This document shows positions 51,466 through 59,406 of a stretch of DNA of 64,000 nt, piece after piece (within the stretch, counting starts at the first letter, position 1; every line of letters starts with the position of its first letter). The notes beneath the pieces are model-generated. The model had not been told where the DNA came from and ran no database searches. It saw only the letters and a program-made list of their open reading frames with translations. Source of the stretch: Arthrobacter sp. AFG20. Lineage in GTDB: Bacteria > Actinomycetota > Actinomycetes > Actinomycetales > Micrococcaceae. The stretch covers positions 1 through 64,000 of the forward strand of contig NZ_PJMC01000016.1 in NCBI RefSeq assembly GCF_002892795.1, written 5' to 3'. Both the position numbers and the translations under genes were made by a program.

Positions 51466-52197
51466 ATGGCCACTAAGCCGAACACCGAAACCCCCGGCGT
51501 GCAGGATCTGCCGTACCCCGTCCGCAAGATGGACCCGGCCTCTCTCAAGGCCCTGGCACATCCGTTGCGCGTCCAGATCCTGGAGATGCTGTCCCGGTAC
51601 GGCGCACAAACGGCGTGCAGCCTCGGCGAGCTGCTGGGGGAGTCCAGCGGCTCCACGAGTTATCACCTGCGCCAGCTAGCGAAGCACGACTTCGTCCGGG
51701 AAGTCGAGGGAAAAGGCACGGCACGTGAGCGGTGGTGGGAGCGGCCGCGCGGCGCCATTGAGGTCTCGTCACCGGAGCTTGCAAGTTCCCCCGCCACCCA
51801 GGAAGCATCACGGCTGGTCAACCGGGAGTTCGAACACCGCCGCCAGGCCGTGCTGGCCGATTTCATGGCCCACGGGGCGGCCACCCTGGACCGCGCGTGG
51901 CTGGAAGCGGCCATCGTCAGCACCGCCAACGTGCGAATGAACGAAGAACAGCTGGCTGCCTATACACGGGCGATGGACGCCTACTCCTACCGCCTGCTGG
52001 AGGAGATCCGGGGTGAGGACGAGCAGGAAGGCGCCCGGCCGGTCCAGATCCACTTCAACGCCTTCCCCATCCTCGGCGTCCCCGCGTCCGCCGGCACCCG
52101 CGGCCAGGGTAGGACCCAGACCGCGGAGCACAACACCGCCCAGGCGGAATCCATCAGCACCAAACAGTCAATGAGCCTCGAAAGGAAAGAGCCATGA
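51466..52197 (+). CDS. ArsR-type winged-helix transcriptional regulator
   Basis: A 243-residue regulator. Residues 25-95 form a winged helix of the ArsR/HTH_20 type (LKALAHPLRVQILEMLSRYG, LLGESSGSTSYHLRQLAKHD), with no metal-binding ELCVCD motif, so it is not a metal sensor. The C-terminal domain (about 110-200) has NREFEHRRQAVLADFM and an aromatic helix. It is preceded by a dense operator array and probably represses itself, perhaps the MFS gene too. ATGA overlap links it to the next small gene. Confidence 0.88.
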   Translation: MATKPNTETPGVQDLPYPVRKMDPASLKALAHPLRVQILEMLSRYGAQTACSLGELLGESSGSTSYHLRQLAKHDFVREVEGKGTARERWWERPRGAIEVSSPELASSPATQEASRLVNREFEHRRQAVLADFMAHGAATLDRAWLEAAIVSTANVRMNEEQLAAYTRAMDAYSYRLLEEIRGEDEQEGARPVQIHFNAFPILGVPASAGTRGQGRTQTAEHNTAQAESISTKQSMSLERKEP

Positions 52198-52430
52198 GCG
52201 CTCTATCGGTCAACCAGTCCGTCCCCGGCTACCGCCGTGCCTCCGTGCTGGAGGTCGTGGCGGTCCGTATCGGCGCCGGCCTGGTGGAATGGGCGGAGCG
52301 GCGCCGGCTTGTTCCGGAGGAAACCGTCCGGTTGCAGCGGGACGCCGCGCGGCGCCGGGATGAACTGAGCCTTCTCCGCGGCGACCTTCTCGGCGCAGCC
52401 CACTCGGGCCTGCTGCTTTCGCGCCGCTAG
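52194..52430 (+). CDS. 78-aa hypothetical protein coupled to the ArsR-type gene
   Basis: The ATG overlaps the regulator stop (ATGA) with GAAAGGA upstream. It encodes a basic, helix-rich protein (WAERRRLVPEETVRLQRDAA, RRRDELSLLRGDLLGAAHSG). No family is recognised. Its size and coupling suggest a helper or anti-regulator of the upstream protein. Confidence 0.6.
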   Translation: MSALSVNQSVPGYRRASVLEVVAVRIGAGLVEWAERRRLVPEETVRLQRDAARRRDELSLLRGDLLGAAHSGLLLSRR

Positions 52431-52478
52431 GTCGCCTCGGACGGGTTGTCCCGGTGCCGGCTCGGTCCTCGTGCCCGC

Positions 52479-52988
52479 TCAGTCCTGGTCCGGCAGTGGC
52501 CCGTGGTTGCCTGGCATGTGCTCGAACACCAGCGTGGTTTCGGTGTGGCCCACTACGGGATCGGTGGCAAGGTTGTCCAGAACCCAGTCCCGCAGGTCCT
52601 CGGTGGTGGCGACGGCAATGTGCAGCAGATAGTCGACCGAGCCCGACGTGTGGAAGGTCGACAGCACGGCGGGCAGCTTGGGGACGCGGGAGGTGAACCG
52701 GTCGATCTGCTCCCGGTCGTGGGCGCGGAGCCGGACGGCGATGAGGGCCTGCACTGACCGGCCAATCGCGGAAAGGCTCAGTTTCGCCTCAAACCCCTGG
52801 ATGATGCCCCGGTCTGAGAGCGCGCGGGTGCGCATGAGGGCGGTGGAGGGGGCGATGCCCACCAGTTCAGCAAGTTGCTTGTTGGATATCCGGGCGTCGT
52901 CCACGAGGGCCGCCAGAAGCCGCTCGTCGATGGCGTCGAGGGGTTCGTGCCCCGCCGCCGGGCGAATATTCTTCGCGTTGCTGCTCAC
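52479..52988 (-). CDS. Lrp/AsnC family transcriptional regulator 2
   Basis: A 169-residue regulator: HTH LDAIDERLLAALVDDARISN, LAELVGIAPSTALMRTRALS, then a RAM domain (VLSTFHTSGSVDYLLHIAVA). The GTG follows AGGAGG. A palindrome at 53029-53045 lies just upstream. It is 117 bp behind the MFS gene on the same strand. Confidence 0.9.
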   Translation of the reverse strand: MSSNAKNIRPAAGHEPLDAIDERLLAALVDDARISNKQLAELVGIAPSTALMRTRALSDRGIIQGFEAKLSLSAIGRSVQALIAVRLRAHDREQIDRFTSRVPKLPAVLSTFHTSGSVDYLLHIAVATTEDLRDWVLDNLATDPVVGHTETTLVFEHMPGNHGPLPDQD

Positions 52989-53020
52989 GGATCCTCCTGA
53001 TGTGTTCTCCGTTCATCTTA

Positions 53021-53059
53021 GCGGCGCGAATGTTGGCGAGACATTCCCCTGCGCGCCGC
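53021..53059. promoter_or_regulatory. Nested palindromes upstream of the second Lrp gene
   Basis: AATGT (53029-53033) and ACATT (53041-53045) flank seven bases, and GCGGCGCG (53021-53028) and CGCGCCGC (53052-53059) lie outside them. This could be a regulator site or the MFS terminator; the outer arms are GC-rich. Confidence 0.45.
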
Positions 53060-53105
53060 ACTTCCGAACATGTGCAGGTTTCCTGGTCCGTTGGGCGGCG
53101 ATAAT

Positions 53106-54377
53106 TCAGGAACGCTGCAGGCTCGCCTTGTCCTGATGCCGCTGCCGCCGCTGGCGCCCGGGGGCGGGGTGCACGACGGCGGTGATCACCGCCGTCGTGC
53201 ACCCCAGGATGATGACGGCAGCGGCCAGCGCCTGCCAGCCGAGGGCCTGGAACACCAGTCCTCCTGCCCAGCCCAGGATGCTGGAGCCGAGGTAGTACGC
53301 GAGGTTGTACAGCGATGCCGCCTGTGCCCGGCCTGTCTGGGCAATGGCGCCGGTCCAGCCCGCGCCGATGCTGTGGGCGGCGAAGAAGCCGCCCGTGAAG
53401 ATGACGAGCCCGGCCAGTATTAGCGCCAGCACCTGCGTGAGTGTGAGGGCCAGGCCCGCCGCCATGACCGCAATGCCGGCCAGCAGTACCGTGCGGCGGC
53501 CGAAGCGCTGTGTCAGGGTACCGGCCCAGCGCGAGGTCGCAGTGCCCGACAGATAGGCCAGGAAGATGAGGCTGATGAGCGTGGCGGGAAGGCTGAACGG
53601 CTCGCCGGAGAGCCGGAACCCGAGATAGTTGTAGACGGCCACGAAGCCGCCCATCAGCAGGAAGGCCTGGACGTAGAGTGCCAGCAGCCTCGGGTTGGCC
53701 AGATGGCCGGACAGGGTCCTGGCCGCACCGCGGAGGCCGATGCCCCGGGCCGGGCTGAAGCCGCGGGCCTTGGGGATGAGGACCAGGAAGAGCACGGCGG
53801 CCACGGTGGCCAGGACGGAGACCGCGAGCGCGGCGGCGCGCCATCCCCATAATTCCCCGGCCGGTCCGGCGACGAGCCTTCCGGCCAGGCCGCCCAGGGT
53901 GGTGCCGGCGACGTAGCTGCCCGCGGCCACGGCGGCGTGTGCCCGGTCGATTTCCTCGTTGAGGTAGGCGATGGCGATGGCAGGAATGCCGCCCAGAGCC
54001 ATGCCCTCCAGCATCCGAAGGCCCAGCAGGACGGGGAAGGACGTGGCCAGCGGCACCATCAGGCCCAGCGCCGTGGCCAGGCAGATTCCCCAGGTCATGG
54101 CCTTCACCCGCCCGATCCGGTCTGCGAGGAACGACCAGGGAATGACGGTGACGGCGAGGCCGACGGTGGCCAGCGAAATGGTCAGTGCGGCTTCCGCCGC
54201 GGTCACCCTGAGCTCGGCGGCCATCACGGGGAGCACGGCCTGGGTGGAATAGAGCTGTGCGAAGGTGGCCACGCCGGCGAACGCGAGGCCGGCCAGGATC
54301 CTGCCGTAGGCCTGGGAACCTTTCGGGTGCCCGTTCCACTCCAGGTTTCCGCGGGCGTGCTTGTGGGGCGTTGGCAT
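53106..54377 (-). CDS. MFS transporter 2 (YnfM/AraJ-like)
   Basis: A 423-residue, 12-helix transporter with the signature PWSFLADRIGRVKAMTWG in loop 2-3 and AIAYLNEEIDRAHAAVAAGSY. The AYLNEE segment is typical of the YnfM-type efflux group divergent from a LysR regulator. The C-terminus is Arg/Gln/His-rich (PAPGRQRRQRHQDKASLQRS). The substrate is unknown. Confidence 0.88.
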   Translation of the reverse strand: MPTPHKHARGNLEWNGHPKGSQAYGRILAGLAFAGVATFAQLYSTQAVLPVMAAELRVTAAEAALTISLATVGLAVTVIPWSFLADRIGRVKAMTWGICLATALGLMVPLATSFPVLLGLRMLEGMALGGIPAIAIAYLNEEIDRAHAAVAAGSYVAGTTLGGLAGRLVAGPAGELWGWRAAALAVSVLATVAAVLFLVLIPKARGFSPARGIGLRGAARTLSGHLANPRLLALYVQAFLLMGGFVAVYNYLGFRLSGEPFSLPATLISLIFLAYLSGTATSRWAGTLTQRFGRRTVLLAGIAVMAAGLALTLTQVLALILAGLVIFTGGFFAAHSIGAGWTGAIAQTGRAQAASLYNLAYYLGSSILGWAGGLVFQALGWQALAAAVIILGCTTAVITAVVHPAPGRQRRQRHQDKASLQRS

Positions 54378-54414
54378 GCCTTCAGCGTAGATCTATGCTG
54401 ACCTAGTATCCAAT

Positions 54415-54438
54415 GCATGATTCGTCTCTAATTCATGC
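54415..54438. promoter_or_regulatory. LysR-type operator in the MFS/LysR divergent promoter
   Basis: GCATGA (54415-54420) and TCATGC (54433-54438) are inverted arms 12 bp apart. The arms contain the T-N11-A-like symmetry of LysR sites and lie between the two start codons. Confidence 0.55.
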
Positions 54439-54468
54439 TGGAACGGATTGAATGACGGAGGAAAACCA

Positions 54469-55455
54469 GTGGATATCGAGCACAGGCAGCTGGTGCAGCT
54501 GCTTCCGATTCTGCCGCTGCTGGCGGAGCTTGGGCGGACGCAGCACATCACCGAAACCGCTGAGCTGCTCGGCGTTCCGCAGTCGACGGTCAGCCGTGCG
54601 CTGGCGCGCGCCAGCGCCGTGGTGGGAACCGAGCTGCTGGTCAGGGACGGCAGGGGAGTCCGGCTGACACCTGCCGCGACGACGTTGCTGCCCTATGTGG
54701 AATCGGCGCTCGCCGAGTTCCGTGCGGGCCTGGACCTTGTCCGGCACGAATCGGAGGTGGTGCGCGGCCGGGTCGCCGTGACCTTCCAGCACACATTCGG
54801 CGAGGCGACGCTGCCCCTGCTCATCAGCGCATTCCGGAGCCGCTATCCGCAGACGGAGTTCGACCTCCGCCAGGGCTCCCGCGACAGCTGCCTTGCCGAA
54901 CTTTCCTCCGGCGCCGCCGATCTCGCCCTGACCGCACCCGTGGCGCCAGCCAGCAGGACCATCGGCTCAGCCGCGCTGTACCGGGAGCCGCTGCGGCTCG
55001 TGGTGCACCACCGGCACGCGCTGGCCAACCGGAAATCGGTGGCCATGGCCGAGATCCGGAAAGATCCCTTCGTTGCGCTCGGATCCGGTTACGGACTGCG
55101 CTCCCTGTCGGAGGCCCTGTTCCGGGAGGCCGGTTTCAGGCCACGGATCGCCTTTGAAAGCCAGGATTCACACACCGCGCGAGGTCTGGTGTCTGCCGGG
55201 TTGGGTGTCAGCATCCTCCCTCCGGAGGGAGGCAGCGGGCCGGGCTTCGGCGTCACGGCGGACACCGGCGACCTGGGCTGGGTCGAAGTTGCGCTGGAAT
55301 CGGAACTGGCGTACCGCGAGATCGGCCTGGCCTGGCGGGAGCGCCGCAGCATGCGGGAGAGCGAACCTGACGCCGTCAGGCTCTTCCGGGAGCTGGTGCT
55401 GGAGGAGGGGCCAGGGCTTCTGGCGGGGCTGGTCCGGGCCCGCTCAGGTGCCTGA
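54469..55455 (+). CDS. LysR family transcriptional regulator
   Basis: A 328-residue regulator with N-terminal HTH (LVQLLPILPLLAELGRTQHI, TAELLGVPQSTVSRALARAS) and the two-lobed effector domain (VAVTFQHTFGEATLPLLISA, GSGYGLRSLSEALFREAGF). The GTG at 54469 follows GGAGGA; an upstream TTG at 54448 is rejected. It diverges from MFS transporter 2, its likely target. Confidence 0.9.
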   Translation: MDIEHRQLVQLLPILPLLAELGRTQHITETAELLGVPQSTVSRALARASAVVGTELLVRDGRGVRLTPAATTLLPYVESALAEFRAGLDLVRHESEVVRGRVAVTFQHTFGEATLPLLISAFRSRYPQTEFDLRQGSRDSCLAELSSGAADLALTAPVAPASRTIGSAALYREPLRLVVHHRHALANRKSVAMAEIRKDPFVALGSGYGLRSLSEALFREAGFRPRIAFESQDSHTARGLVSAGLGVSILPPEGGSGPGFGVTADTGDLGWVEVALESELAYREIGLAWRERRSMRESEPDAVRLFRELVLEEGPGLLAGLVRARSGA

Positions 55456-55475
55456 GCGGCCGCCTGGCGCCAGGC
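55442..55475. terminator. Paired hairpins between LysR and NMO genes
   Basis: GCTCAGG-TG-CCTGAGC (55442-55457) includes the LysR stop codon, and GCCTGGCGCCAGGC (55462-55475) follows. They lie between convergent genes; no T-run is seen. Confidence 0.5.
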
Positions 55476-55493
55476 CCAAACCGGCGCCGGGCG

Positions 55494-56525
55494 CTAACCG
55501 TCCAGGAGTGCGCCCACGGCCTCGGCCACGCGTCCCGTCCTCGCCGAGCGCCAGCCCTTACCCGCCCAGAGGTTCAGCCGTTGCTGGTCACCGGCAGCGG
55601 CTGCTGCCGCGCGGATGGGGGCGGTCAGATGGTGGATGGCGGGGTAGCCCTCGGGGGCGTCCCCATGGTCGCGGACAAAGTCATTGACCAGCGCCCGTGC
55701 GTAACGGCCGGTGAACGCGCGGGTGGGTATTGTCTCGGTGAAGCGGTCATCGCCCAGGGCATCCTTGTGCAGCTGGCGTGCGCCGCTTTCGTCCGTCCGC
55801 AGCAGCGCCGTTCCCACCTGCGCGGCCACCGCCCCGGCGGCGATGACCGACCTGACAGCGGCGGCGTCGGACACCGCGCCGGCGGCGATCAGCGGCAGGT
55901 CGACGGCGGCCGCCACCTCCCGGATCAGGTCAGCCGTCGACGGCGGCATGCCGCCCGGTTTGGCCGCGGGCAGGAACGCGCCGGAATGGGCGCCGGCGCT
56001 GCTGTGCTGGACGACGAGGGCGTCGAATCCGCGGTCCGCCGCCAGCCCGGCCTCCGCGCGGCTGGTGACTGTGGCGAGGACCGTCGACCCCGCCTTCCGA
56101 AGCGCCTCGACCACTGCCGAATCGGGCAGCCCGAACGCGAAGCTGACCAGTTCAACCGGGTGCTGCAGCAGGAGGTCGATCTTCGACTGCCAGGCATCGT
56201 CGTCGTCAAGCACCAGGGTCGGCACGCTCACGCCGTAGCGCCCGGCGTCCCGGTCGAGGCTGCTCCGGTACTGCTCCAGCCTTGCCACTGCGTCGGGGGA
56301 GGGGTTCAGCTGTGCATGGTCCGGCACAAAAACGTTGACCCCGAACCGGACGCCGGCGTCCCGGCAGGCCCGGATCTCCGCACTGACCGCGTCCGCACTC
56401 TTGTACCCCGCGGCGAGAAAGCCCAGCCCGCCGGCGCGGTGGACGGCCTGGACGAAGCCCGGCGTGGACGTCCCGCCTGCCATGGGCGCTGCAATGATGC
56501 GGGAATCAATCTCGGCGTGGGGCAT
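55494..56525 (-). CDS. Nitronate monooxygenase-type flavoprotein
   Basis: A 343-residue FMN TIM-barrel protein. It has IIAAPMAGGTSTPGFVQAVH, GGLGFLAAGYKS, and GVNVFVP, with the His of VVQHSSAGAHSG at the place of the catalytic histidine. It would detoxify nitronates such as propionate-3-nitronate; class I versus other FMN oxidoreductases is uncertain. AAGGAG precedes the ATG. It is convergent with LysR and divergent from the sugar kinase. Confidence 0.85.
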   Translation of the reverse strand: MPHAEIDSRIIAAPMAGGTSTPGFVQAVHRAGGLGFLAAGYKSADAVSAEIRACRDAGVRFGVNVFVPDHAQLNPSPDAVARLEQYRSSLDRDAGRYGVSVPTLVLDDDDAWQSKIDLLLQHPVELVSFAFGLPDSAVVEALRKAGSTVLATVTSRAEAGLAADRGFDALVVQHSSAGAHSGAFLPAAKPGGMPPSTADLIREVAAAVDLPLIAAGAVSDAAAVRSVIAAGAVAAQVGTALLRTDESGARQLHKDALGDDRFTETIPTRAFTGRYARALVNDFVRDHGDAPEGYPAIHHLTAPIRAAAAAAGDQQRLNLWAGKGWRSARTGRVAEAVGALLDG

Positions 56526-56549
56526 GGCCGGCTCCTTGGGGCTAATCAG

Positions 56550-56555
56550 TAATCT
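56550..56555 (+). promoter_or_regulatory. -10 box of the GlcNAc-type kinase gene
   Basis: TAATCT ends 6 bases before the GTG at 56562. Confidence 0.6.
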
Positions 56556-56561
56556 GTTCAG

Positions 56562-57548
56562 GTGACTAACTCTGACAACCTATCCGGTGCGGCCCCTGCT
56601 TCGTCCAGCGCTGTCCCGTCCAATGCTGTTTCGCCCGGCACGCTCCCGTCCGGTACCGCCCGAGCCAGCGACGTCGTGATCGGCCTCGACATCGGCGGCA
56701 CCAAGACGAGGGGAGTCCGCTTCGAGCGCGGGGAACCGGTAGCCGACCAGAGCGTGGGAAGCGCCAACGTCCAGAACGTAAGCCGTGCGGAAGCCGCGGC
56801 GCACCTTGCGGAGCTTTTTGCGAAAATCGGCAGGGGGCCGGTGGCGCAGGTCTACGCCGGCGCCGGCGGGATCGACACCGATGAGGACGCCGCCGCCCTG
56901 GCCGCCCTCATCGAGCCGCACGCCCCGGGGGCCCGGATTACCGTGGTCCACGACTCCCGGCTCCTGCTCGCGGCCGGCGGCGCCAGCACCGGCGTCGCAG
57001 TCATCGCGGGCACCGGCTCGGCGGCCTGGGGCGCGAACGGGGACGGTGACGAGGCACGGGCGGGCGGCTGGGGCTACCTCCTGGGCGACGAAGGCAGCGG
57101 TTACTGGCTGGGCCGCGAGGCGGTCCGGCACAGCCTGCGGCGCATGAACCAGGGGCAGGAACCGGACGAGCTGACGCGGGCACTCCTGGATTCCTGCAAC
57201 ACCGATGACCCGAACAGGCTGATCGCGCTCTTCCACTCCCCGGACACCGGACGGCGCTTCTGGGCGCAGCAGGCCCGGCTGGTGGTGGAGGCGGCCGACG
57301 CCGGCCACAGCGTCAGCCGTGACCTGATTGACCAGGCGGGCAAGGACCTGGCGGAGATGGCCGCCCAGGTCCTGAAGCAGCTGGGGCTGGACGGTCCGGT
57401 CATCCTGGGCAGCGGCCTGGGCATGAACGTTGGCCGGCTTCAGGAATCGTTCCGGCAGCACCTGGCCGCAGCAGGAGTCAGCGACGTGCGGATCCTGGCA
57501 CAGGACCCCGTTTTCGGTGTCCCGCTGCTGGTCCGCGACCAGCCCTGA
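56562..57548 (+). CDS. BadF/BadG-type sugar kinase, probable N-acetylglucosamine kinase
   Basis: A 328-residue ASKHA kinase. The phosphate-1 loop is GLDIGGTKTRG (41-51), then VHDSRLLLAAGG, VIAGTGSAAWG and GGWGYLLGDEGSGYWLGREA, the typical GlcNAc-kinase series. It would phosphorylate GlcNAc from peptidoglycan or chitin and may pair with the GH3 NagZ-like enzyme at a distance. The first 36 residues are a Ser/Pro/Ala-rich lead that is not part of the fold. The GTG start fits a leaderless mRNA. Confidence 0.85.
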   Translation: MTNSDNLSGAAPASSSAVPSNAVSPGTLPSGTARASDVVIGLDIGGTKTRGVRFERGEPVADQSVGSANVQNVSRAEAAAHLAELFAKIGRGPVAQVYAGAGGIDTDEDAAALAALIEPHAPGARITVVHDSRLLLAAGGASTGVAVIAGTGSAAWGANGDGDEARAGGWGYLLGDEGSGYWLGREAVRHSLRRMNQGQEPDELTRALLDSCNTDDPNRLIALFHSPDTGRRFWAQQARLVVEAADAGHSVSRDLIDQAGKDLAEMAAQVLKQLGLDGPVILGSGLGMNVGRLQESFRQHLAAAGVSDVRILAQDPVFGVPLLVRDQP

Positions 57549-57558
57549 CCCAGGGCCC

Positions 57559-58599
57559 CTAGGAACGGGTCCGCGGCCTGAGCTGCACTCCGGGCAAGGG
57601 CGGCGCGGGGATCCTTCCTGCCTCGCGGCCCGCATCCGGCCCATGGCCGCGGACCAGCCCGAAGCGGGCACCTTCCGCGGCCGGGTCGGACAGCTCTGCC
57701 TGGGCCTCCCAGTCCGCCCGCGCCTGGGCGACCTCCTCATGGGTCCTGCCCACGAAGTTCCACCACATCAGCAGCTCCTCCTGGAGCGGCTCACCGCCGA
57801 TCAGGACGAACCGGGTCTCCGGCAGGGCGTTCACGGCCAGGACCTCACGCCCGGCCCCCAGGTAGCCCAGCGGTCCCGGTTCGATCGCCCGCCCGTCCAC
57901 CGTCAGGCCGCCGTCGAGCACCAGGACGGCGTGCTCGAACGCCGGGTCGAGCGGGAAAGCGGCGACGCCGCCGCAGCGGACGTCCGCGCCGACGATCGGC
58001 GTGTACATCGTGGCGGGCGAGGAAGCGCCGGCGAAGGATCCCACCATCACGGTGGCGGTGAAGCCCGGGCCATGGACCGTGGGCAGGTCACGGTGCTGTT
58101 CGAAGGCCGGAGGCCTGTCCCGCTCCCCGTCCGGCAACGCAACCCACAGCTGCAGCCCGCGCTGCAGCGGAAGCCCTGCACCGCCGTCGTCCGTGCCGTC
58201 GTCCGTCGCCGGCAGCACGGCAAACTCGGAGTGCGAGACGCCGTGGCCCGCGGTCATGATGTTCAGCTCTCCCGGGCGGACAATGACGTCGCTGCCCACG
58301 CTGTCCCGGTGCCTGATCTGCCCGGCTAGCGGCCACGTCACGGTCTGCAGCCCGGTATGCGGGTGCGGGAGCACTGACATCGCCGTCCGGTCGGGACCGA
58401 AGCTGTCCAGGAAGCACCAGGCACCCACCGTCGGCAGGCCGCGCTGGGGCAGTGTGCGAAGCACCGACATCGCGCGGACCCCGCCGAGCGGCACTTCGCG
58501 TGCCGGCCACAGCTGCAGGCAGGGCCCCGCTCCCGTCCCTGTTTCCGGGCCGGCGGGCGGGCAGGTTTCCTCCTGCGGGAGAAGCTCCAGATTCGTCAC
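57559..58599 (-). CDS. Pirin family protein
   Basis: A 346-residue bicupin protein. The metal-binding HPHTGLQTVTW with the following GHGVSHSE are pirin marks. Family members include quercetin dioxygenases and transcription cofactors; the role here is unknown. On the minus strand TAGAGT (58606-58611) ends 6 bases before the GTG, so it is probably leaderless. It is convergent with the kinase gene, 10 bp apart. Confidence 0.88.
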   Translation of the reverse strand: MTNLELLPQEETCPPAGPETGTGAGPCLQLWPAREVPLGGVRAMSVLRTLPQRGLPTVGAWCFLDSFGPDRTAMSVLPHPHTGLQTVTWPLAGQIRHRDSVGSDVIVRPGELNIMTAGHGVSHSEFAVLPATDDGTDDGGAGLPLQRGLQLWVALPDGERDRPPAFEQHRDLPTVHGPGFTATVMVGSFAGASSPATMYTPIVGADVRCGGVAAFPLDPAFEHAVLVLDGGLTVDGRAIEPGPLGYLGAGREVLAVNALPETRFVLIGGEPLQEELLMWWNFVGRTHEEVAQARADWEAQAELSDPAAEGARFGLVRGHGPDAGREAGRIPAPPLPGVQLRPRTRS

Positions 58600-58605
58600 A
58601 GTCCC

Positions 58606-58649
58606 ACTCTAGGACGGCAGCCTGCACGCGGATAGCGCGGGGCTACGCT
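58606..58649. promoter_or_regulatory. Divergent -10 boxes of pirin and NUDIX genes
   Basis: Minus-strand TAGAGT (58606-58611) serves pirin and plus-strand TACGCT (58644-58649) ends 6 bases before the NUDIX ATG at 58656. The two genes are 56 bp apart. Confidence 0.55.
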
Positions 58650-58655
58650 GGAGCC

Positions 58656-59117
58656 ATGAGCGTTCTCTTCGACACCCGCCCCGCCGCCTATGCAGTCATC
58701 ATCCGCGACGGCGCCATCCTTCTGGCGTACTGGAAGCAAGACGGCAAGGAAGGCTGGACACTGCCCGGCGGCGGGCTGGACCTGGCCGAGCACCCCGTGG
58801 ACGGCTGCATCCGTGAGGTCTTCGAGGAGACGGGGTACCACGCCGAAATCGGCGGGATGCTCGGGATCGACGTCGGCCATTGGCCGGCGGATTCGCGGCT
58901 GGACGGGGCGGACCGCGACTTCCAGGCGCTCCGCCTGGTCTACGAGGCGAGGGTCACGGGCGGGGAGCTCACCCACGAAACGAACGGCACCACCACGCAC
59001 GCCGCGTGGATTCCGCTGCGGGACGTCGACTCGCTCAACAGGGTGTCCCTGGTGGACGCCGCGCTGCGGCTTTTCTCGGAGCGGCCGGTCAACGGCAAGC
59101 TTGAGTCACTGGACTGA
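58656..59117 (+). CDS. NUDIX hydrolase
   Basis: A 153-residue protein with the complete Nudix box G-x5-E-x7-REVFEETGY (GGLDLAEHPV, then REVFEETGY), residues about 40-62. It hydrolyses a nucleoside-diphosphate-linked substrate that cannot be deduced. The ATG at 58656 is chosen over a long upstream frame because of the TACGCT spacing and the normal NUDIX N-terminus (AAYAVIIRDGAILL). Confidence 0.9.
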   Translation: MSVLFDTRPAAYAVIIRDGAILLAYWKQDGKEGWTLPGGGLDLAEHPVDGCIREVFEETGYHAEIGGMLGIDVGHWPADSRLDGADRDFQALRLVYEARVTGGELTHETNGTTTHAAWIPLRDVDSLNRVSLVDAALRLFSERPVNGKLESLD

Positions 59118-59194
59118 GATTCCTGGACTGATTTCCGGGCGCAGCCCAGTTGCCCTAGCCAGCCGGTGCCCCGCTGGCTATTCTGGGGGAGTCC

Positions 59195-59212
59195 CCGGAC
59201 CTTTTTGTCCGG
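59195..59212 (+). terminator. Hairpin after the NUDIX gene
   Basis: CCGGAC and GTCCGG pair around a CTTTTT loop, 78 bases after the NUDIX stop. The T-run is in the loop rather than after the stem, so it may be part of the rsgA leader instead. Confidence 0.4.
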
Positions 59213-59257
59213 CGGCGGCCAGTCCGGCATGAACTTCGTACGGGGGAGGTGGACCTG

Positions 59258-59338
59258 ATGATTGCAGAATCCGTGCGCGCTCCGCGCCTTCTCGAAATCA
59301 CCTTCATTACTCCTGCCCCTGCTGCTGCCCACTCTTAG
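59258..59338 (+). CDS. Possible 26-aa leader peptide upstream of rsgA
   Basis: An ATG 7 bases after GGGGGAGGT, the strongest ribosome site in the local gap, opens a 26-codon frame (MIAESVRAPRLLEITFITPA, then PAAAHS) ending in TAG at 59336-59338. It stops 68 bases before the rsgA GTG. It may be a regulatory upstream ORF; no attenuator with T-run is clear. Too short for codon statistics to prove. Confidence 0.4.
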   Translation: MIAESVRAPRLLEITFITPAPAAAHS

Positions 59339-59406
59339 CCAGCCCAGCGCGCACAGCGCACTTCTTTGCCGGCCGGCGGCGCTTCGGGGCCAACCCGAGG
59401 TTCACA

